In this document: positions 48,667 through 59,768 of the stretch, one piece after another | Layout of the letters: each line of letters begins with the position of its first letter | Position numbering within the stretch: the stretch's first letter is position 1 | Origin: Isoetes taiwanensis | Taxonomy: Eukaryota > Streptophyta > Lycopodiopsida > Isoetales > Isoetaceae | Direction of reading: 5' to 3' | Assembly: GCA_021234155.1 (NCBI GenBank) | Contig: JAJEKV010000210.1 | Location: 1,087,501-1,151,500, forward strand | DNA length: 64,000 nucleotides | Notes under the pieces: generated by a model | The model's input: the letters and a program-made list of their open reading frames with translations, nothing else | Databases searched by the model: none | What the model was told of the DNA's origin: nothing | Program-made: the position numbers and the translations under genes

Positions 48667-50589
48667 GTTAGTCCTCGTGACTAAGTGGGGATCCCTTGCT
48701 GCCACTGCATGCATGGAAGTACTCTGGAATAAAAGATATAAGCAGAAGCAAACAAAATATTCTTGATGAATATAGTGCTAGATAATGACAACATAATTCA
48801 AGGAAATACCAAACATAAGCATCAAAAGCAAAGAAACATAGTCAAAGTATCAAAACATCATAAAATAGCTCCGGGACAATTGGAAGCTCAGCCAACCTAC
48901 ATGCAGGCCCTGTTAGCAGAAACATGCCCAGCCAACTCACATTCTGAGCCATGTAGCGAGAGCGGTGGGGTGAACCTCGTATGCGCATATCCTTCCCAGC
49001 CCACGTCTGGCGCTGGAGGACCTCTCACCATAAAGTCACAAGAGTTGACGTACAGCCTCACCAGGAAGCTACGCCTGTGAGGAAGACACGTTCAGTGTCA
49101 CAGAGCACAAGAATACCACAGAGAATCATAGTTGGTATGAGAGCAATGTTGGATCTTTGGGTAGTAACATGGTAGACCATAGAGTAAGTTCAGGTTATGG
49201 AATGTGCTAATAGCTCTTCTTTCAAAATTATTTGAAGATGATGTTCCAAGCAAATATTAATTGAAGTTCCATGGTTGTTATTTGAGCAAACAATGAGAGA
49301 AGTGTCCATGCAGTCAAATTGCTATTTGATCTTAAGGTAAAGTAAGGTCTTTCTTGTGGCATGTTTATAAGTTGGATAGCAGTTGTACTCTGAGGTGGTA
49401 TTGGAAAGATATGAGAAGTTTGAATCAAAGAATGCTTTAGTAGACCTATAATTAATCCATGAGGACATGGGTTAAATTTCAGAAGGGGAGACTGTAACGG
49501 TCTTGGCTACTTATGGTCTACTATACGTATTTCTTTTTGCATGTACGTACATGAGGTATGCATGCACCATGCACATAAGCAAGGGTTTTGCTTTTTTAGA
49601 AAATGATGGTGCCCAGACAGGAGCAAGTTTTGTAGAGAGCAGAGAAGACTAGAGACGAATTCATGGTAGAAGGCAGGAGCTTGGAGGTCGCATCAAGAAC
49701 TGCATCAAATCTATCTTCTTATCAGGTGGGGTTTTGAATTCTGTGGATTCAAATTGTGGTTTGCATAGATGCCAAGATTCAATCTGGACATGCTTTTGGA
49801 TAGTAGAGTTACTCTGTGTTAGCTATGGTTGGAATTGCTGAGGCTTTGGTAAAGCCTATGAGGTGAGATTGAATATGCAGGTATTTTAGAATTAAGTGAG
49901 ATGTTTCATAGAGCAACTGGATAATAGTCGCAGGCCTTAGGCACCTATGAGATAAGCTTGAAAGATGATTGGATTCATTCTGAGATGATAACCAGAGGAA
50001 TATAAGAAAAGAAGACAAAGAAGGAGTATCGATTTGCTGCATCAGAGCCTCAGAGGTGTATAGAAATGGTCTTACTCCACCAAAACTTTGCTGACAAACT
50101 GTGGATTATATAACTAAATCAGACTAGAACTGCATGAAAGAGGCCATTTGAGCCTTAGAGGGGCCGATTTGCCCTGGGCAGTGAATCAGAGAAATCGAAG
50201 GCTTTCTAGCTGAAATTGGGTTCTGATTCATGTAGAAAAGGCCGAAATTGCAGGATAAGGGTTGGATTTGCTTCTAAGCAAATAGATTTGGGAAGATAAG
50301 GGCAGATTTGAGTGAATCAAATGCTGAAGTATGCCTTAAGTAGACATTTTGAGAGTCCAAGGAGCTGTCCAAACTGATTAGATCACTATAAATCCTAATG
50401 GGGCAGATCATTGTTGTTAGAAAAGGGCCGATTTGGGATGTAAAATGGCCGAATTACCTTGGGGAGTTTTAAAACTAAGAAATTGATGTCTAAGAAGTTG
50501 CTCTTTGTCTTCTGTTCGTGGTTTGTTCATAGTTTACAGTTTTAGTTCTGTTGTGTTTATATCATCTTGTCAAATAATAATGTACCCAA
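48667..50589. other. No gene seen
   Basis: AT-rich DNA with short frames only. No domain, exon structure or strong repeat on either strand. Confidence 0.5.
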
Positions 50590-51300
50590 TCCTCTATATA
50601 ATAAAAAAATAGTGTCTGTCTGTCCGTTTGTAACTCCACTCATATGCCATGTGTAACTCCGCCCATATGCCACGTGGCCTAATCTGAACGGTAGATGGGC
50701 TTCTGGAAGTTTCTTGAAACTTTGCCTTGAAGCTTCACACATGTTCTAGACGCGAGCATCTAGAAGCTTCCGGATTGCCCCTGCATCATATAAAAAGAGT
50801 GGGCGGCAAACAGTCTCAGGGCAAAACCAAAACGGATTTGGTTTCTTTAGGGTTTTAGGGTTCTCGGACATGGTGTTTTGCTATTTGACAGCCGGATGCT
50901 ATTTGCGCCATAAGAGATGGTTCCCTTGCCATTAGTTCCAAGTTTAACAAGAACTGCCGGCCAGTTGGAGATGTTAGCTTCATGAGTGCAAAAATCTGGA
51001 AGCTTCTGCATTCCTGGGGGGATCCAGTGCTTTGCTTTTAGGTTCATCGCATGATAAGGTTCGGCACCTAACGGTTTGCTATGGAACCATTCTATTATGC
51101 TTCCATATCATTACAGGTTTGCCTTTGCTTGCAAATGTTTTTCAATGCATAACTGCCTTTGCTTGCAAATGTTCTTCAAAGCATAATGTTTCCTTCCTCT
51201 GATACATCTGTAGCATAGTTTGAGTGAGACAAAGGCACTGTCTGTAGCATAGTTTGAGTAAGACAAAGGCATTATTTTAAACTGGGAAGCAATATGACCC
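50590..51300 (+). mobile_element. Probable Helitron 5' terminus and adjacent sequence
   Basis: A|TCCTCTATATAATAAAAAAA at 50,590 followed by GTCTGTCTGTCCG fits the 5' end of many plant Helitrons (insertion after A, start TC, then TATATAATAAA). No matching 3' hairpin with CTRR was found downstream, so the extent is unknown. The interior has small tandem duplications: GCCTTTGCTTGCAAATGTT at about 51,122 and 51,158, and CTGTAGCATAGTTTGAGT at about 51,208 and 51,240. Confidence 0.5.
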
Positions 51301-51608
51301 AAGACCACGAAATGGTTCAGATTTCGTTCTTAATATTTTGCATCCCCTTTGCTTTTGCAGCCAATTCAAAACCTCAAGATACAGGGCATCTCTGTATAAT
51401 TCAATAAAACTTCTGCTCTATACCAGGGACCACCTTTTGCATCAAAAATAATCCCATTATACTCACTGCCCATTCCGGCGTTTTCAAAATTCTGGCACAT
51501 CGGCTTCTATGAATGATTACGTTGCTTAGGAAGAACCTTTTAAAGGTGAACTATACGGTCTTAATATCTGCAGTATATAATAACATTGCATCTAATTGTT
51601 TTTTGCAG

Positions 51609-51707
51609 GTGCTCCTGCACATGCATCCAAATCCAAACTCAAGACCTTCTGCGAAAGAGGTGCTTGAACATGCCATCTTCAGTCCTCGCAGGGAGGCACT
51701 TCAATAA
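51609..51707 (+). CDS. Last exon of a protein kinase (fragment)
   Basis: After TTTTTTGCAG the exon reads VLLHMHPNPNSRPSAKEVLE then HAIFSPRREALQ and TAA. This is kinase subdomain XI, whose invariant Arg lies in the NPNSRPSA context, followed by the C-terminal tail. The pattern resembles cell-cycle Wee1-type and other Ser/Thr kinases, but 32 residues cannot settle this. No other kinase exon was found upstream in the window, so it is an isolated exon. It was possibly carried by the Helitron whose 5' end lies 1 kb upstream. Confidence 0.55.
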   Translation: MLLHMHPNPNSRPSAKEVLEHAIFSPRREALQ

Positions 51708-52435
51708 ACTGCAACGTAGGGATCGTATTGTTATAAGTAATTTTGCTCATGTTGGTGATTCCAGCCCCATTTTGTAGTTCAACAGTTCAACAAATGTTAT
51801 GTATATATGTATATGAATATTCAGTAACAAGCAGACGTGCATAAGCATGCCTAAAAGTCCATAAAGTGATATTGTGCAGATTTGGTCATTAGGATCCGTT
51901 GTCAAGCCATTTTACAATATTCCAAATGTCTAATGAATAAAGTAGCCTATCCTTCGGCCAGTTCTGTAATTCTCCTGCTATGCCAGACCACAATCTGCAC
52001 AGGATAGGTGCTAGGCTTGCCCCTTGCTTTTTGTGAGAAATTGAAGTTAGAGCTACCAGCTATCTTGAATAGTAAAAGAGTTAAAGAGCAATAATTTAAA
52101 AATACCAGGTGATCCTTTTATAATATAAACATCAATTCTGGGACTTTGCATAATCACAAACTTCATGGTTGCAAGCTGGCTTATGGCATTGGATTTCTTT
52201 GCCAGCCTCAGTTTTTGCTTATAGTCAACTTTATGTTGCTCTCTCAAGATGCACTTCTCACCAGGAATCAAAATTGCTATTACAGAAACATCATGTCAAG
52301 GTGCATTATGAAAAGACCATCGAATGTACACCTCAAATGTCGTATATAAAGAAGCGCTTATATAAATAGAGTGGTATTCGTTTGAACATCTCACAAACAG
52401 AACGGGTAGCCGCTTTTCTAGTTTCTTATATTAGG
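51708..52435. other. No gene seen
   Basis: AT-rich, with no supported coding region or repeat. Confidence 0.5.
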
Positions 52436-52496
52436 CGGACGTTAGGCGCAGGCGCAGGCGATTTCGTAGAGGCCTCTAGATTCCGGGGGAGACCAC

Positions 52497-53211
52497 GATG
52501 ACACGAAGTGGCAAAGCAAAAGGTTCTTCCCCAGAAAAGGGATTCAGCAGCGATTCTAGGCATTCTGCAGAACATACAAAAGCAAATGGGAAGTCTCCAA
52601 CAAGAAGTCTCAGAACTGAAACAAACGGTGGGAGAATTGGTCCTCCAGAATGCTGAATTGAAAAGACAAAATGCGGAAATGCAGGCTTCAATGAGTAAAG
52701 AACCCGGCATATCTTTGGAAGATAAATGGCATATGCAGTTAGAAGAACTACAAGGGAAATTGTCCGGTCGATGGCGAAGGCGGCAAAAAGCACAACAAGA
52801 AATGGCGAATCGAGAAAATTGAAGCGGAAGGCTAAAGCTAAAAATCTGAAGATATCTGGTATCCCGGAATCAGAAGACGAAGACCTAACTCAGGTGCTCC
52901 ATCATTTCTTCTCTGATACTATGCATATACACGAGCCAGGGTTTGTAAATGGCAAACGCCTTGGGCGGCAAAATGTTCCAAATAGAGCAATTCTTGTCAA
53001 ATTCAAGGCCACAGAAGCAAAAGAAAGAATCTTGGCAAATAGAAGCGCTCTTAAGGGGCAGAAAATTTGGTTAGATCATGATCTAACCCAGGCTCAACAG
53101 GAGCTCAGAAGAAAAGAATGGGAAAAAGTAAAAGCTGCTAGAGATTCTGGCATAATAGCTTATTTGGATAGAGCAGGGAAGGCAGTAATCACAAAAAGGC
53201 AGAAAGCATAG
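52497..53211 (+). pseudogene. LINE ORF1 (RNA-binding), frameshifted
   Basis: ATG at 52,497 (MTRSGKAKGSSPEK) shifts near 52,540 into a heptad-rich coiled coil (QKQMGSLQQEVSELKQTVGE). It shifts again near 52,790 into KNLKISGIPESEDEDLTQVL, NRAILVKFKATEAKERIL and GQKIWLDHDLTQAQQELRRK. The order trimerising coiled coil, RRM, basic C-terminal domain is that of L1 ORF1, an RNA-binding chaperone. The stop TAG at 53,209 is in the same frame as ORF2. Confidence 0.85.
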
Positions 53212-56152
53212 GAAACCCGAACCTTGAAGGTTCTTATATGGAATGTCAGAGGAGCAAATGAGGCGAGGTTACATGCATCAAATGAAATTTGGAAAAATCA
53301 AGATATTGTGCTAATGTGTGAGACATGGCAACACCAATTCAATTCGTTACCACAAATGGATAATTTCCAATTAATTGGTGCAGCATGGAACGAAAAGACT
53401 ACAACAAAAGGAAGAGGTCATGGCGGCGTAGCAGCATACATCAGAAAGGATCTTGCACATCTGGTTAGTTTGCAGTCTAAGCATGAGTTTAACAATTACT
53501 TATGGATTAAACTCTCATTGCATCAACACCATATATATATAGCTGTATGTTACCGGCCACCTGCACCAGTAAAAAGCAGCATAAAGCAGAAGCATGATAG
53601 TGAAAGCGTCTTTAGCTCACTAAGTAACGATATCAGAGCATATCAAGCGCTGGGTGAGATCCTTTTGGTTGGAGATTTCAATGCAAGAACAGCTAATATG
53701 CAATCAGTGACCTATGACACATCGAATGATCTCTTTCTGGACGAATCACATGATGTCTCCTTCACACGTAATTCGGCAGACCTTGGTACCAATCAGCAAG
53801 GCTCACAGTTGTTGGAACTTGGAACAGTATGTGATCTAAAGATCCTAAATGGGATAGCAAAGTATCCAAACTCAGCTGCAAACACTTGCTTTACATATAC
53901 AGGAGCTTCGGTAGTGGACTATGCTCTTGCCAAAGACCCAAACATAATTCACTCTTTTGAAATTGGAGAGAAGGCACCAGAAGCAGACCACGCTCCATTG
54001 CTCTTGGAGATTCAGATGCAAAACCATGAGAAGCCCGATGCATTTAAAAGACAGCCCAGATTCAAAATAGATTATAAGAAGAGCGAAGCATACAAAAAGC
54101 GTTTAGATGAGAAGCTAGAAGACGCCGATTGGCAGGATAACGTTGAGCAGGACTCAAGGCTCATATCAGGTTTTATTGCAGCAGCAGCACATGAAATTTT
54201 TGGCCAAACAAAGAGAACTTGCAGGCGAAAACCATGTAATAGCTGGTGGGATTTAGAATGCAAAGAAGCGAGATCAAAGCTCCCACAAGGATGCATTAAG
54301 AAGCCACGATGGTATAGGAATTTGCTAAGAAGCAAAAAAGAGAGCCTTCATGCATAAAAAGCGAGGAAGATTTAAGTAAAGGCTATCGGAAAATCCCAAA
54401 TCCTTTTGGAATACGATCCAGAAGAAACCAGCTCAACATAGTCTAAATATGGATGACCTTGCACAACTAGTTAATTCAGTATATAATTGCCCAGAAGCAA
54501 ACAGCATGGCAGCAGTAGAATGTAAAGAGGACATCTTCACAGTAGAAGATATCAGTTTTGCTCTTAAACATATGGCTAATGGGAAGGCACCCTATCTGGA
54601 GGGCCTATGTGTAGAGTTATTGAAATGGAGCAGCAAGAAGACATTGCAAATAGTAACAGACATGCTGAATCAGGCAGTAAAGAATGGTCTTCCAGAGGCT
54701 TGGAAACTAAATAGGGTCCACCCGATCCATAAGTCAGGAGACAAAATGAATGCAAGTAATTATAGGACCATCCTAATAGGAAGCACCTTTTCCAAGTTGT
54801 TAGGATCACTCTTGGAGAAAAAATTGAGCGCATATACAGAAGAACATGGCTTGAGATCACTGTACCAGGCTGGTTTCAGGCAGAACCATAGCACATTAGA
54901 CCATGCTCTTGCATTGAGGGTCTTGATTGAAAGGGCTAAAAGGCCAAGGAATGCATTGTTTCTGGGATTCATAGATTTTACAAAAGCATTCGATAAAGTG
55001 CCTAGAAAAGATTTAGGAGAAAGAATGGAGCAGTTGAATATCCCTCAATCAATCAGAGGGGCAGTATCCAAATTATATGCAGAAGTAAAAGTGAAACTAT
55101 CTAGGGATATGGACTTGGAAATTCACAACACCATAGGAGTTCGTCAAGGATGTCCATTATCTCCTACTCTCTTCGGATTGTATATTGATGAACTTGATGC
55201 ATGGCTAAAAGAGAATAACAGTGCAGGTACCCGGTTGGGAGATTATGTAGTCCAGTTACTACTGTATGCTGATGACGTAGTACTCATTGCGGATAAAAAG
55301 GAAGGGTTGCAGGCACATCTCGACAGAGTGGCACTCTTTTGCAAAGCAAGGCATATGCAGGTTAATTTGACAAAATAAAAAATCATGGTTGTAGGCACTT
55401 ATGACAGGCCAACTTTCTTCTATCAAGGAGAGGAGCTCGAGACAGTAGAATGCTTTAAGTATTTGGGCATTGATTTTTCAGCCAAGTACTCATGGACAGA
55501 ATGCATCAAAAGACATGCAACAGGAGGCAAGGCGGCTCTTTTCAGCATGCTTTCGAAGTGTCATAATGCATCTCTTCAGCAATGGGGGCTCAAAAAACTC
55601 TTATTTAAAACTTTGGTGCAGACAGTAGTGCTCTATGGAGCACCGATTTGGGGGCCTGGCGCAACAAGCAAGCATTGGCAACAGATAGAGCAAGTATTGA
55701 AGCTATTCATAAGAGAGGAGCTGGGCGTTAAGGCACAAACACCATATGCAATCTTATTGGCAGAAACAGGGTTAATTCCGCTAGAAGCAGAAGCCCTCTT
55801 CCAGACTATAAACTTTGTAAATCGGGTGTGGCAGCAGAATGATGAGAGGCTTTCAAAGCAAGCATTGCTGCATTCTATGGACTCAGGGTGGTATAAGGAT
55901 GTACTGAATTGGGCAGGACGCTGGGGGATAGATCTAGCGAGCTGGCCTGACACGGAAGCCGGTGCTAGAGATCTCATACAAGAAAAGGCACTGGAACGAA
56001 TATGGCTAAAAAAAGGTATCAGAATGACCTTTTATTCCACTGAAATAAATCCGATGCTCACATATACGGATCAGCAGTATGTAAGATCGGTAACATGCAA
56101 TCTCTTAGATATATCATGGTTTAGTCTAAATTATTATTTCGATCCATAATAA
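53212..56152 (+). pseudogene. LINE ORF2: endonuclease and reverse transcriptase
   Basis: The frame after the ORF1 stop runs ETRTLKVLIWNVRG with no ATG. Endonuclease motifs are WNVRG, MCETW, GHGGVAAYIRK, LLVGDFNART, SVVDYAL and DHAPL (to about 54,020). A frameshift in an A-run near 54,335 and a TAA near 54,372 precede SENPKSFWNTIQKK. Reverse-transcriptase motifs are HMANGKAP, AWKLNRVHPIHKSGDKMNAS, LYQAGFRQNHST, FIDFTKAFDKVPR, GVRQGCPLSPTLFGLYIDEL and LLYADDVVLIA (about 55,265, catalytic DD present). A single in-frame TAA at 55,376 (NLTK*KIMVVG) precedes the C-terminal part, which is open to 56,149. No terminal CCHC knuckle is visible. Confidence 0.92.
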
Positions 56153-57230
56153 CCAAGGTCGCATCTTAGAATCTTGCGAGCCTTGACATGTTGGACTCCA
56201 TAACCTTAAAATAATAGAAAGAAATAGATTTGCCACCATTCCAAAGCAAAAACGATCTATCCTACTCATGCCATGAGTCTCACAAATCTACCATATTCTT
56301 GTTGAATCCAGTCTGTATCTACAAAAGATCATCTCTAGTCAAGCAAATCCTTGAAATTAGGACTTTCAAAATCAAATTCGGCATGTGCAAACCATAAAAC
56401 CAAGCCTTTGAAACTATTATCTGGAGTTGACCATAGCAGTTCTAAATCTGCATCATCTGGAGCAGTTCGGTGACGAGGTAGAAGCCATACCAACAGCTAG
56501 TAAACTCTTCTCCAGAAGGACCCCCGATCTCAGCTCTACCCCTAACAGACCTCCTCTGACCAATTTTGGCGACAAGTTTAGGCCGATTGCAGTGAACATT
56601 CGAGCATATAATGGCATATATATGGAATATGCCAATGCACGAAGAGGAACGGGGGTTTGCCCTTTAGAGGCAACAGAAAAACTTCTATCATATAGGTAAT
56701 GTGCCAGGGCAGGCAATTTCGCCTAGTAAGGGTCTGGCGAGCCCGTTAGGGCGAGCCAAGGTCCGAGCCGGCACATTCTTTAATGTAATGCTTCGGGGCA
56801 GAGGCTATTTAGCTTACTCGAGTTGAAGCAAGCAACGATTTCTTCAGAATCATTGCAATTTTATAGAGGCCAAGAGAGGAGGCACTGGAGCTGAAGCAAG
56901 CAACGATTTTTTCAGAATCATTGCGATTTTATAGAGGCCAAGGGAGGAGGCCATTATCAGAGATAATCTGGGTCTGTAATTAAACAAATAGCCTCTGTTC
57001 GAAGATTACGATCTTAGACTTCTTTCAAGCGGCGAAATAATGCACCCAAAGATACGGTATGTTGTCCTATAACTTAGGGCCATCGCTGTAAATGTCGGAA
57101 GTGGGCATGTTATAGCCAGCCTTAAATGACAAAAAGTCCGCTAAGTCCATAAAACCCCCTGTATTTTTTGTGGCATGGCTATAACATGTCAAAGACACGG
57201 ATATACTACAGATATGACCGACGGACGACG
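56153..57230. repeat. Non-coding, with a 68-bp tandem duplication at 56,824-56,955
   Basis: TGAAGCAAGCAACGATTTCTT and following sequence to AGAGGCCAAGAGAGGAGG occurs twice with a 68-bp period and few differences. Nothing else in the interval is supported as coding. Confidence 0.8.
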
Positions 57231-57234
57231 CTCG

Positions 57235-57242
57235 ATATATAT
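57235..57242 (+). promoter_or_regulatory. TATA-like box upstream of GH105 gene, separated by a TE
   Basis: CGATATATATGCAGG is the best TATA match upstream of the hydrolase. Without the 1.23-kb insertion it would lie about 110 bp before the ATG. With the insertion it is about 1.35 kb away. Whether it was the promoter is inference. Confidence 0.35.
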
Positions 57243-57836
57243 GCAGGCACTTTGAGGGCGGTGCCTTTTTTGGCTCCCCATTTCGGGGTCTCGCGCGGAG
57301 CAAATTCGCTTAAGCGAATTTCCCAAATTCGCTTAAGCAATTTTCAAATTTGCGAAATTCGCTTAAGCGAATATCAAAAGGGGGAAAGTGAAATTCGCTT
57401 AAGCGAATTTCGCAAATCCGTCGCCAGAAAATGCTCCCCTGGCCAGGTGAATTTGAAAAAAAGCGAAATTCGCTCGCGTTCGTCAGCGCCTGTCAGTATA
57501 CCGGTTCTTTTCGCCTCGGCCGGGTCGGATATGAGGCATCCGCTTAGCACAAAATTTCTCTGCAAGGTCGTCATTTTTCAACCAAATCCAACAACAAGAC
57601 CAAGCGCTTTAACTTCTGGGCTCTGCTTTCGCACAGAGATCGATCCGTTCTTGAATCCCCAAAAATGAACAGTGGATTCGATTATTCCACACAAACAGTA
57701 TGGATTCTTAGTGTTATGACACGAAGCAACAGGGGAGCTTGAAAGAAATGGAAAAGATTCGCCGGAATAAGATGAAATGCATAAAAAATTTTGAGGGACT
57801 AAAACAGCCCCAAATGTGAAGATTTGATCCGCAGAG

Positions 57837-57983
57837 AGGGAAAGCTGTGGCAAAAAAAATGCAGATTCGAGCGAGAAATGGGATGGATCAGATGAACAGC
57901 AGTGTTCGAGGGAAAGCTGTGGCAAAAAAATGCAGATTGGAGCGAGAAATGGGATGGATCAGATGAACAGCAGTGTTCGAGGA
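57837..57983. repeat. 72-bp tandem duplication
   Basis: GAGGGAAAGCTGTGGCAAAA through CAGCAGTGTTC occurs twice with one or two differences. Confidence 0.93.
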
Positions 57984-58090
57984 CAAAATGAGGTAGTCTA
58001 AGATTAGGACTGCGCCGAAATTCGCTTAAGCGAATTTTAGGCCACGTGGATTTCCGGCAAACTTTTTCAGGCACGAAATTCGCTCGCTTA

Positions 58091-58441
58091 GGGTGTATTC
58101 CCATTAGCCAGCACCGGCAATTTTAAGCACCGATTTCCTGAACCCAGTTGCCGGTTTCTGAAGACCACGATTCCTATTGCACCTGTGATGCGTTTTGGCC
58201 AGTTCTGAGGAAGAAGACAAACGAAATCAGAAAGACGACAAATGAAATCTTGCTAGAAGACAAACTCAGTTCTGATTTAGGGTATTCAGAAGCTTTCCAA
58301 TCCATCTGAATTGGAGTTCCGGACCTGTGCCATATCAGCAAAATCAAAGTCGGGTTGTGGAATGGGAACGCTCCTCCGGTGCCTGTAACTTGCAAGGTGT
58401 CACAGGTGCCGGCCATTTTTTAGCGTAATGGGAATGCACCC
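58091..58441. mobile_element. Tourist-like (PIF/Harbinger) MITE, 351 bp, nested
   Basis: Terminal inverted repeats are GGGTGTATTCCCATTA at the left and the complement of GGGTGCATTCCCATTA at the right. The TTA target duplication is at 58,088-58,090 and 58,442-58,444. It inserted into the CTTAAG centre of one TTCGCTTAAGCGAA palindrome of the larger element. Removing it restores that palindrome region. Confidence 0.9.
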
Positions 58442-58588
58442 TTAAGCGAATTTCGGGCGCGGATGACCCCCGAATTCGGGAGCCAAAAAGACCTCGCTTT
58501 GAGGGCGGTATACTGTAATTTCTGTGTGTACCGTTTTACATTCGATATACCCTACATAGAGATCTTGTTTGTGTAATGAAGAAGTGCC

Positions 58589-59740
58589 ATGGCCTGCGAA
58601 AAGAATTCAGCGCCAGAGGGGCGCCAGGCGCTGCTTCTTGCACAGCGGATGAACAAGACGGCAACAGAGCTTTGGAAGATCACCGGACCTTTCAAAGATC
58701 AATTCCAGTATGAATTAGGAGCGTTCTTACGAGGAGTTGAGCTTCTTGGCGAAGCAACAGCCGATCAGGAATGTTTCGACTACATTAAATTCAAAATCGA
58801 TAGATTTGTCGCCGAAAATGGCAGCATCGAGACCTACAATCGATCCAAATTCGCGCTTGATGATATCCTTACCGGAAGATTGATTCTCACATTTCTTGCA
58901 AGAACCGGAGAATCCAAATACAAAAAAGCCGCAGATCTGTTGTATTCCCAAATCCTGGAGCAGCCCCGCACAAAAGAAGGGGGTTTCTGGCACAAATTAA
59001 TCTACCCCTACCAGATGTGGCTGGATGGATTATACATGGCGGAGCCGTTCTATGCGCAATATGCTCTGCTGCTGGATCCGGCCGAAAGATTCAAGAAATT
59101 CTCGGACATAGCAGATCAGTTCATAATAATGGAAAAAAGATCCAGAGATTCAAAAACAGGGCTTCTGTATCATGCATATGACGAATCCGGAGATCAGAAA
59201 TGGTCAGATCCGAAAACAGGGCAATCGCCGGAGTTCTGGGGCAGGGGATTAGGCTGGTATGCAATGGCGGTGATAGAAACGCTAGATTTCTTCCCAGACA
59301 ATCATCCGAAAAGGGAAGAAATATTGGCAATTATTCGCCGGATTGCCATAGCTGTGAAGAATGTGCAAGATCCGGCGACAGGGCTATGGTGGCAAGTGCT
59401 GGACAAGGGAGGGGAACCGGAAAATTATTTGGAATCTTCAGCATCTGCCATGTTTGTGTATTTTTTTGCGAAATCGGTAAGAATGCATTACCTGCCGGAA
59501 GAGCCATATGGATCGATTGCTGCAAAAGGGTACAGCGGCATACTGGATCATTTTGTAGCAGATCTGCCTGACAATGGATTGAATTTCAGCGGAACTGCAT
59601 CTGCTGTCGGATTGGGAGGGAGCCCTTACAGGGATGCAAGTTATGCTTACTATGTTAGAGTGCCTGTTGTTTCTCAGGATTCAAGAGGCATTGGTGCTTT
59701 CATTATGGCCAGCGTTGAGATCTTTCGGATTTCCTCTTAA
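58589..59740 (+). CDS. GH105 unsaturated rhamnogalacturonyl hydrolase, intact and intronless
   Basis: The 383-residue single-exon protein starts MACEKNSAPEGRQ; the ATG is the first in frame and has a GCCATGG context. Family GH105 (YteR type) removes the unsaturated uronic residue from pectin rhamnogalacturonan-I fragments released by lyases. Motifs typical of the alpha/alpha-barrel family are YPYQMWLDGLYMAEPF (residues about 148-163), KTGLLYHAYDES, GQSPEFWGRGLGWYAMAV, GLWWQVLDKGG, NYLESSASAMFVY, GLGGSPYRDASYAYY and the final RGIGAFIMASVEI. Length matches bacterial and fungal homologues. No signal peptide is apparent, suggesting cytosolic action. Absence of introns and the microbial family distribution suggest horizontal acquisition (inference). 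A transposon interrupts the upstream region, and a Helitron end abuts the stop codon. Confidence 0.93.
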   Translation: MACEKNSAPEGRQALLLAQRMNKTATELWKITGPFKDQFQYELGAFLRGVELLGEATADQECFDYIKFKIDRFVAENGSIETYNRSKFALDDILTGRLILTFLARTGESKYKKAADLLYSQILEQPRTKEGGFWHKLIYPYQMWLDGLYMAEPFYAQYALLLDPAERFKKFSDIADQFIIMEKRSRDSKTGLLYHAYDESGDQKWSDPKTGQSPEFWGRGLGWYAMAVIETLDFFPDNHPKREEILAIIRRIAIAVKNVQDPATGLWWQVLDKGGEPENYLESSASAMFVYFFAKSVRMHYLPEEPYGSIAAKGYSGILDHFVADLPDNGLNFSGTASAVGLGGSPYRDASYAYYVRVPVVSQDSRGIGAFIMASVEIFRISS

Positions 59741-59741
59741 A

Positions 59742-59768
59742 CTAGTACATTGCCCGGCCTTGCCGGGC
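59742..59768 (-). mobile_element. Helitron 3' terminus 1, immediately after the GH105 stop
   Basis: On the minus strand: hairpin GCCCGGC-AAG-GCCGGGC, six bases, then CTAG followed by T. This is the Helitron 3' end (hairpin, CTRR, insertion before T). The CTAG lies one base after the TAA of the hydrolase. Confidence 0.75.

Larger units (their letters stand above)
52440..56152 (+). mobile_element. L1-like LINE, near full length
   Basis: A GC-richer leader, an ORF1 with coiled coil and RRM-like domain, and an ORF2 with AP endonuclease and reverse transcriptase are in normal order. About five stops or frameshifts are visible over 3.7 kb. The copy is dead but not ancient. No poly(A) tail or target duplication was recognised after 56,149. 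Confidence 0.92.
57263..58496. mobile_element. TIR element rich in TTCGCTTAAGCGAA palindromes
   Basis: Inverted ends share TTTTTGGCTCC, then a GGGGTC-type block and GCG..., then AAATTCGCTTAAG, over about 50 bp. The 13-bp CTTTGAGGGCGGT flanks the element at 57,250-57,262 and 58,497-58,509. The long target duplication suits a Mutator-like (9-11 bp) element best, with chance extension. No transposase is present. The palindrome TTCGCTTAAGCGAA or close variants occur at about 57,305, 57,328, 57,357, 57,392 and 58,021, and an interrupted copy is split by the nested MITE. The interior has a 72-bp tandem duplication (57,837-57,983). Confidence 0.8.
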
